Assembly (NCBI GenBank): GCA_003552325.1
Contig: PUKM01000158.1
Coordinates: forward strand, 1 to 10,256
From: Natrialbaceae archaeon
GTDB taxonomy: Archaea; Halobacteriota; Halobacteria; Halobacteriales; Natrialbaceae
Reading direction: 5' to 3'
Length of the DNA: 10,256 bases
Below the pieces are notes generated by a model. It was not told where the DNA came from. It searched no databases and worked only from the letters and a program-made list of their open reading frames with translations. Shown here piece after piece: positions 6,639-10,256 of this stretch; the first letter of the stretch is position 1; each line of letters starts with the position of its first letter. Both the position numbers and the translations under genes were made by a program.

Positions 6639-6874
6639 GCCAGCGTTCGCTCGACGTACTCGAGGATATTGTCCGATTCGGCCATCGTCACGCCGTGGTC
6701 CTCGTCGACGAGCACGGGCACGCCGCGCTGGCCCGACACCCGCTTGACCTCGTTTCGGTCTGAGTGCATAGCGTCAGTCCAGACCGTCTCGTACGCAATG
6801 TCGTTCTCATCGAGTGCGTCGGCGACTTTTTCACAGAACGGGCATCCCTCGAGTTGGTACAACGTGAGTGACAT
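6635..6874 (-). CDS. Glutaredoxin-like protein (thioredoxin fold, GST N-terminal type)
   Basis: A 79-residue single-domain protein with the thioredoxin fold. It has the redox pair Cys11 and Cys14 in CPFC near the N-terminus after a short beta strand (LTLYQLEG), the cis-proline Pro53 in GVPVLVDE, and an ESDNILEYV helix (66-74) of the kind that contacts a thiol cofactor in glutaredoxins and GST N-terminal domains. Haloarchaea are known to use gamma-glutamylcysteine rather than glutathione, so the physiological partner may differ from that of bacterial glutaredoxins; that is inference. I choose ATG at 6872-6874 over an in-frame GTG at 6880 because a TATA-like box lies about 28 bases before the ATG. 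The TAG stop (6635-6637) overlaps the convergent exchanger stop (6636-6638). Confidence 0.86.
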   Translation of the reverse strand: MSLTLYQLEGCPFCEKVADALDENDIAYETVWTDAMHSDRNEVKRVSGQRGVPVLVDEDHGVTMAESDNILEYVERTLA

Positions 6875-6899
6875 AGCCACCCATTAGAGAGGCGTCCTC

Positions 6900-6905
6900 A
6901 AAATA
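6900..6905 (-). promoter_or_regulatory. TATA-like box of the glutaredoxin-like gene
   Basis: The minus strand reads TATTTT, centred about 28 bases before the ATG at 6874 with no Shine-Dalgarno site, so the mRNA should be leaderless or nearly so. Starting at the upstream GTG (6880) would put the start codon at or before the expected transcription start. Confidence 0.5.
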
Positions 6906-6947
6906 CCGTGGATGACGGCGGAGGCATCCGGAACATGTCTCGAGTGT

Positions 6948-6962
6948 GGGATGTAACGTCCC
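6948..6962. promoter_or_regulatory. Imperfect palindrome between the divergent glutaredoxin and oxidoreductase genes
   Basis: GGGATGT-A-ACGTCCC pairs at six of seven arm positions, with a T/G at the fifth. It lies in the 142-base divergent gap, 55-69 bases before the oxidoreductase ATG at 7017, and could be an operator serving either gene. No TATA box for the plus-strand gene is clear; the AATAC near 6990-6994 is at the right distance but weak. Confidence 0.25.
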
Positions 6963-7016
6963 TGTGATCGGCTGAACGGGGAAAACAGCAATACGCGTCG
7001 ATGCTGTGGTGATGTC

Positions 7017-8030
7017 ATGGCTGTTTCGCCCTCGAACCCGCTTCGAATCGGTATCGTCGGACTCGGCTACATCGGCTCGTTCGTCGGCGGGCAATTCCAC
7101 CGCCATCCCGACGCCAGCGTCGAAGCCGTCTGTGACCTCGACGCCGAGCGACGACAGCACATCGGTGGTCGATTCGACGTCGACGATACAAACCAGTATG
7201 ATGACTACGGGGACATGCTCGAGGCGAGCACACTCGACGCCGTGCTCATCGGTACGCCGCACACGCTTCACGCAGACCAGGTTTCCCGCGCGCTCGATCA
7301 TGGACTCCACGTCTATTGCGATAAGCCCCTGACGACCGATACAGAAGACGCCAAACAGCTGCTAGAACGGGTCGAGACGAGTGAGGAACTCGTCATGGTT
7401 GGCTATCAACGGCACCTCCAGACGGCGTTCAAACAGGCTCGGGCACGCTATCACACGCCCGCACTCGAGCCCCAGTGGGTGACGGCGTCGATTACCCAAC
7501 CGTGGATCGACGATTCGGTGGAAACCTGGCGGCTCGAGCCAGCACTCTCCGGTGGTGGATTCCTGTCTGATACGGGGAGCCACGTACTCGATGGCGTCTT
7601 GTGGACCACCGGGCTGGTTCCCGAAGCCGTTCGAGCGAGTATGGATTTTCACGACGAGGCCGCGGAAATCGATCGCCGCGCCCATCTCGACGTCAGATTC
7701 TCCAATGGGGCGACCGGGAACTTCTCGTTTCACGGCGACGCCTCAGCGGTTCGTGAACATATCCACATCTGGGACGACGAGGGGGCCGTCTACCTCGAGG
7801 GCAAGGAGTGGCGGTCCCGTCGGGTGTACGAGATTGATACGGACAGCAGTGAGCACCATCCCTACATCGACCATCGAGCGGAACCGGATCGCGCCGCGGC
7901 GTTTCTCGAGAGCGTTCGTGAGGGGACGGAGCCACCGGCAACGGTCGCGGACGGGCTGGCCGTGGCGGCGCTCACTGACGCTGCATACGAGTCGGCCCGA
8001 CGTGACGAGTGGGTTCAGGTTGACTATTGA
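7017..8030 (+). CDS. Gfo/Idh/MocA family NAD(P)-dependent oxidoreductase
   Basis: The 337-residue protein has the two-domain layout of the family. The N-terminal Rossmann domain starts RIGIVGLGYIGS (10-21) with the GxGxxG loop, has an acidic end to strand 2 (CDLD, 39-42) that usually favours NAD over NADP, and reaches the family signature CDKP (101-104) with catalytic Lys103. The C-terminal alpha/beta domain carries SGGGFLSDTGSHVLD (178-192), in which Asp185 and His189 match the usual catalytic pair. Members oxidise or reduce sugars, inositols and related polyols; nothing here fixes the substrate. It is complete and cytoplasmic, with no signal peptide. It stands alone on the plus strand, divergent from the glutaredoxin-like gene and without sugar-transport or sugar-kinase neighbours in this window. 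The ATG at 7017 puts the first strand at the normal place. Confidence 0.9.
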   Translation: MAVSPSNPLRIGIVGLGYIGSFVGGQFHRHPDASVEAVCDLDAERRQHIGGRFDVDDTNQYDDYGDMLEASTLDAVLIGTPHTLHADQVSRALDHGLHVYCDKPLTTDTEDAKQLLERVETSEELVMVGYQRHLQTAFKQARARYHTPALEPQWVTASITQPWIDDSVETWRLEPALSGGGFLSDTGSHVLDGVLWTTGLVPEAVRASMDFHDEAAEIDRRAHLDVRFSNGATGNFSFHGDASAVREHIHIWDDEGAVYLEGKEWRSRRVYEIDTDSSEHHPYIDHRAEPDRAAAFLESVREGTEPPATVADGLAVAALTDAAYESARRDEWVQVDY

Positions 8031-8323
8031 GGGGGATGTGAAGGGGTCCGTTTTCCTGTACGAATGCCACCCGGATGATGAATAACGCTTCCTCTCTCGT
8101 TCGGCCTTGATCGACCTCTCGCACTCGCTCGGAAATGGGTGGCTTCGCTCGAGTAGGGGGCCATAACCTCAGTTGGATTCTTTCGAGTCTGGCGATTTCA
8201 CCCAGACCTGAACGCATCACCCTGGCACCTGTTGCTCTGCAGTAAGGGCCAGATACCCCTCGAGCCTGCGGTGGTACCTGCTGGATAACTACGACGGGTT
8301 TTGGCGTGCCACCAGATAGACCA
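8031..8323. other. Non-coding stretch between the oxidoreductase and the four-cysteine protein
   Basis: About 290 bases with no convincing gene. Minus-strand open frames cross it, but they run on through the ends of the flanking genes and match nothing I recognise. A short CCGTTTTCC (about 8048-8056) after the oxidoreductase stop might serve as a weak T-rich terminator. No tRNA, repeat array or riboswitch-like structure is apparent. Confidence 0.5.
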
Positions 8324-8539
8324 ATGATCGAGTGTACCAACTGTGAGACGGCACAGTTCCTCCAGATCACCCAGAGTCGTGTTTACTTCGAGGATGGCGA
8401 ACTGATCAACGAAATCATGGAACGATACCAGTGTACCCTCTGCGATTCGACCGGCCAATATTCTGACGGTGGGGAGACGACCGAACCCGCTGTCGATGGC
8501 GATATTCGTCTGACGGCTGAGCGGCCAAAGTTTGCCTGA
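8324..8539 (+). CDS. Small four-cysteine (probable zinc ribbon) protein, function unknown
   Basis: A 71-residue acidic protein with Cys4-x2-Cys7 (CTNC) near the start and Cys37-x2-Cys40 (CTLC) after a 29-residue spacer (FLQITQSRVYFEDGELINE in between). This is the layout of a zinc ribbon with two knuckles. The C-terminal 25 residues (about 47-71) are likely unstructured. Haloarchaea encode many small zinc-finger proteins, often regulators or accessory factors, but this one lacks the common CPxCG form and I do not recognise a family. ATG at 8324 is preferred because CTNC then falls at the N-terminus; a GTG at 8306 in frame would add six residues (MPPDRP). A weak GTTTTGG near 8298-8304 is at leaderless distance from the ATG. 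It ends 74 bases before purD on the same strand, with a palindrome and TATA box between, so it is probably a separate unit. Confidence 0.72.
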   Translation: MIECTNCETAQFLQITQSRVYFEDGELINEIMERYQCTLCDSTGQYSDGGETTEPAVDGDIRLTAERPKFA

Positions 8540-8544
8540 GACTT

Positions 8545-8556
8545 GCACAATTGTGC
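8545..8556. promoter_or_regulatory. Perfect 12-base palindrome upstream of purD
   Basis: GCACAATTGTGC is a perfect palindrome that begins 5 bases after the stop of the four-cysteine gene and ends 26 bases before the purD TATA-like box. The AT core and the lack of a T tract argue against a terminator; a dimeric regulator site for purD is the better reading. No regulator is identified. Confidence 0.45.
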
Positions 8557-8582
8557 GTATCCGTTGGTTCCAAAAGAGCAAC

Positions 8583-8588
8583 CTTTAC
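8583..8588 (+). promoter_or_regulatory. TATA-like box of purD
   Basis: CTTTAC, centred about 28 bases before the ATG at 8614, with no Shine-Dalgarno site between; this fits a leaderless purD mRNA. It also argues against the in-frame upstream start near 8551, which would lie before the promoter. Confidence 0.55.
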
Positions 8589-8613
8589 AGGTTCCTGCGT
8601 ACCGGATTCGAGT

Positions 8614-9924
8614 ATGCGCGAGCACGTCCTCTTGATCGGTGGCGGCGGCCGCGAGCACGCAATCGCCCGTTCACTGGCTGCAAGCGACGCGGAACTGTAC
8701 GCCTGTGCCAGCAACCGAAACCCCGGTATTGCCCGACTGGCAAGCCGGTTCGAAACGCTCGAGACGACTGACCCAGAGGCCGTCGTCGAGTACGCCGAGA
8801 CGGTCCAGGCCACCATCGCCGTCGTTGGCCCGGAAGCACCGCTCGAGGCCGGCGTGAGCGATGCCCTCGAGCACGCGGGCGTCTACGCCTTCGGTCCGAA
8901 CCAGGCCGAGGCCAGAATCGAGACGGACAAAGCCTTCCAGCGGCGGTTCATGCAGGCCCACGACATCACTGGGTGTCCGGATTTCAAGACCTTCGAAGAC
9001 GAGGAGGCAGCCTGTGCGTACATCGACGAATACGACGGCGACCTGGTGATCAAACCGGCCGGGTTGACCGGCGGGAAGGGCGTCAAAGTCATCGGCGACC
9101 AGGTTACCCCCGAGGAGGGGAAAGCCTACATTCGCGAGAGCGACTACGACACGCTCGTCCTCGAGGAACGACTCATCGGCGAGGAGTTCACGGTGCAGGC
9201 GTTCGTCGCCAACGGCGAGGTGCGGACGGCTCCGGCCGTACAAGACCACAAACGAGCCTACGAGGGTGACGAAGGGCCCAACACTGGCGGGATGGGCAGC
9301 TACTCCGACGCCACGCGCGCCCTCCCGTTCATGACCGAGGCGGAGTACGACGCGGCGGTGTCGATCATCGAGGAAACCGTCGACGCCCTCGAGGGTTACA
9401 AGGGCATCCTCTACGGCCAGTTTATGCTCACGGCGGAGGGCCCGAAGGTGATCGAATACAACGCCCGGTTCGGTGACCCGGAGGCGATGAATACCCTTCC
9501 CGTTCTCGAGACGCCGTTCCTCGACATCTTGACGGCTGCTCGAGACCGGAAGCCACTGCCGGAGCTTTCGTTCGCTGACCGGGCAACGGTCTGTAAGTAC
9601 GCGGTTCCGGCTGGCTATCCGACTGACCCTGAAGCTGGGGCACTGGTTCGCGTGGACGAGGAGAGCGTCGGTGAAGCAGCAGAGGGCTCGAGCGGCGACG
9701 GACTCCTCTTTTACGCCAGCGTCGACGACCGTGAGGACGGCATTTACACGACGACGTCGCGGTCGTTTGCCGTGGTCGGTCTCGCTGACACGATCGCTGA
9801 CGCCGAAGTCATCGCGGAGAACGCACTCGAGCTCGCTGGCGAGGAGGGATTGCACATGCGTCACGATATCGGGAAGGCCGACCTCGTCCAGCGACGGATC
9901 GATCATATGGACGAATTGCGGTAA
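8614..9924 (+). CDS. purD: Phosphoribosylamine-glycine ligase (GAR synthetase)
   Basis: PurD joins 5-phosphoribosylamine and glycine with ATP to give glycinamide ribonucleotide, the second step of purine synthesis. The 436-residue length is typical. Domains in order: N-terminal domain opening LLIGGGGREHAIA (6-18), with VGPEAPLEAGVSD (71-83); ATP-grasp domain with KAFQRRFM (106-113), VIKPAGLTGGKGV (145-157), EERLIGEEF (184-192) and DHKRAYEGDEGPNTGGMG (211-228); the metal-binding VIEYNARFGDPE (279-290) with Glu281 and Asn283; and the C-terminal domain from about 325 (VCKYAVPAGYP). The glycine-rich ATP loop reads IKPAGLTGGKG where bacteria mostly have LKADGLAAGKG, and the NARFGDPE motif continues with AMN instead of the more usual T/C-Q. 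These look like archaeal variants rather than damage. The start at 8614 is chosen from the LIGGGGREH position and the TATA box; the frame opens further upstream at 8551. Confidence 0.95.
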   Translation: MREHVLLIGGGGREHAIARSLAASDAELYACASNRNPGIARLASRFETLETTDPEAVVEYAETVQATIAVVGPEAPLEAGVSDALEHAGVYAFGPNQAEARIETDKAFQRRFMQAHDITGCPDFKTFEDEEAACAYIDEYDGDLVIKPAGLTGGKGVKVIGDQVTPEEGKAYIRESDYDTLVLEERLIGEEFTVQAFVANGEVRTAPAVQDHKRAYEGDEGPNTGGMGSYSDATRALPFMTEAEYDAAVSIIEETVDALEGYKGILYGQFMLTAEGPKVIEYNARFGDPEAMNTLPVLETPFLDILTAARDRKPLPELSFADRATVCKYAVPAGYPTDPEAGALVRVDEESVGEAAEGSSGDGLLFYASVDDREDGIYTTTSRSFAVVGLADTIADAEVIAENALELAGEEGLHMRHDIGKADLVQRRIDHMDELR

Positions 9925-9928
9925 CGGC

Positions 9929-9941
9929 TGACCGTTGGTCA
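9929..9941 (+). terminator. Small hairpin after purD
   Basis: TGACC-GTT-GGTCA forms a perfect 5-base stem with a 3-base loop, starting 4 bases after the purD stop codon (9922-9924). No T tract follows, so it may be an mRNA end-stabilising element rather than a terminator. Confidence 0.35.
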
Positions 9942-10063
9942 AATTCGACCCGGCCAGCCCACAGAAAGTCTGCGGCCGATCGGTTTTCCACTATCGGACT
10001 CCTCGGCCGCCCAATTACGCTCGTTTCGGTGTGCTTATCGAGCGCTATGATAACTGTCCAAAA

Positions 10064-10087
10064 GTTGTCAACGGGGTGAGTCACCCC
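10064..10087. terminator. Two abutting palindromes, probable terminator or protein site
   Basis: GTTG-T-CAAC (10064-10072) is followed directly by GGGGTGA-G-TCACCCC (10073-10087), a perfect 15-base odd palindrome. Read on the minus strand, the second gives a 6-base GC-rich stem with a 3-base loop 20 bases after the stop of the partial gene, followed within 15 bases by TTTT. That suits a terminator for that gene; a regulator-binding site is the alternative. Confidence 0.4.
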
Positions 10088-10107
10088 TCATTTGACCCAC
10101 GTGCTGC

Positions 10108-10256
10108 TCAGAGCCACCCGCTTTCGACTGCTGAAGCCAGCCTCGAGTCTGCCTGCTGCCAATCGTCGGCGGCTCGCTCGAACAACGCCGTTGCGTGTTC
10201 GGTGGCCTCCTCGAGAACGTCCTCCTCGTCGACGCTCGTGACGTCGCCACCATCGA
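10108..10256 (-). CDS. C-terminal end of an unrecognised acidic haloarchaeal protein (5' truncated)
   Basis: On the minus strand one frame is open from the window edge to a TGA (10108-10110), giving the last 48 residues. They read DGGDVTSVDEEDVLEEATEH at first and end in SAVESGWL. The stretch is acidic, predicted helical, and uses mostly G or C in the third codon position, as real haloarchaeal genes do; the other two minus-strand frames give arginine-rich or serine-rich peptides typical of shadows. It contains ALFERAADDWQQADSRL, a helix with no motif I recognise. The gene converges on purD and ends 183 bases from it. I cannot name a family from this fragment. Confidence 0.6.
   Translation of the reverse strand, partial: DGGDVTSVDEEDVLEEATEHATALFERAADDWQQADSRLASAVESGWL

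Larger units (their letters stand above)
9925..10107. other. Convergent intergenic region with several inverted repeats
   Basis: The 183 bases between purD and the convergent partial gene hold no gene that I can support. They contain the hairpin at 9929-9941, a 7-base inverted repeat GCGGCCG/CGGCCGC (9972-9978 and 10004-10010) around 25 bases, and two abutting odd palindromes at 10064-10072 and 10073-10087. Transcription-ending structure for both genes is the simplest reading. Confidence 0.5.

Noticed and set aside
7972..8581. Minus-strand open frames across the 8031-8323 gap and the four-cysteine gene
   Set aside because: They run through the ends of flanking genes, show no recognisable motif and are not acidic; the plus-strand four-cysteine frame explains the right-hand part better.
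8551..8613. N-terminal extension of PurD by 21 residues
   Set aside because: It would begin inside the palindrome and before the TATA-like box; PurD proteins start close to the LIGGGGREH motif.
8671..9942. A 423-codon open frame antisense to purD
   Set aside because: It covers nearly the whole of purD on the other strand and gives a sequence with no family features. Long antisense frames are expected in GC-rich haloarchaeal genes; purD itself has full motif support.
10068..10253. A 61-codon minus-strand frame at the right edge
   Set aside because: Arginine- and serine-rich, typical of an out-of-frame shadow; the neighbouring frame ending at 10108 gives an acidic, helical peptide with GC-biased third positions.
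1..10256. Mobile elements, CRISPR arrays, tRNA or defence systems
   Set aside because: I found no transposase, terminal repeats, regularly spaced repeats, tRNA-like sequence or defence-type protein; all named genes are ordinary metabolic or housekeeping types.

Overview
The window looks like chromosomal DNA of a halophilic archaeon (class Halobacteria, probably near the Natrialbales). The DNA is GC-rich and the proteins are strongly acidic. The hexamer CTCGAG is far commoner than base composition predicts. Most first genes have an archaeal TATA-like box about 26-28 bases before the start codon and no Shine-Dalgarno site, which is the usual haloarchaeal leaderless design. I see no mobile element, CRISPR array, tRNA or rRNA. 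This is mostly core metabolism.

Layout: (1) 1-666, plus strand, the 3' part of a saccharopine-dehydrogenase-like reductase gene. (2) 673-5442, minus strand, in transcription order: aroE (shikimate dehydrogenase), an acidic helix-hairpin-helix protein, then a tight pabB-pabA-pabC cluster (chorismate-binding subunit, glutamine amidotransferase, class IV PLP lyase). pabB and pabA overlap by 8 bases, and pabC follows pabA after 13 bases with its own Shine-Dalgarno site. (3) 5694-6638, plus strand, a CaCA-family cation exchanger, convergent with (4) a minus-strand glutaredoxin-like gene (6635-6874); their stop codons overlap. (5) 7017-8030, plus strand, a Gfo/Idh/MocA oxidoreductase. (6) 8324-8539, a 71-residue four-cysteine protein. 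(7) 8614-9924, purD. (8) 10108-10256, minus strand, the C-terminal end of an unrecognised gene that runs out of the window.

How they fit together: aroE makes shikimate on the way to chorismate. The Pab proteins would take chorismate through aminodeoxychorismate to p-aminobenzoate for folate. Folate one-carbon units feed purine synthesis, in which PurD acts, although purD is a separate transcription unit. The main puzzle is that the 'PabB' protein carries PIAGT, the anthranilate-synthase form of a motif that reads PIKGT in E. coli PabB, while sitting next to a lyase that only makes sense in the p-aminobenzoate branch.

Non-coding structure worth following: a perfect 12-base palindrome upstream of the purD TATA box, a near-palindrome at a similar distance upstream of the exchanger TATA box, and a 15-base GC-rich odd palindrome between purD and the last gene. 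I found no convincing new multi-gene system here.
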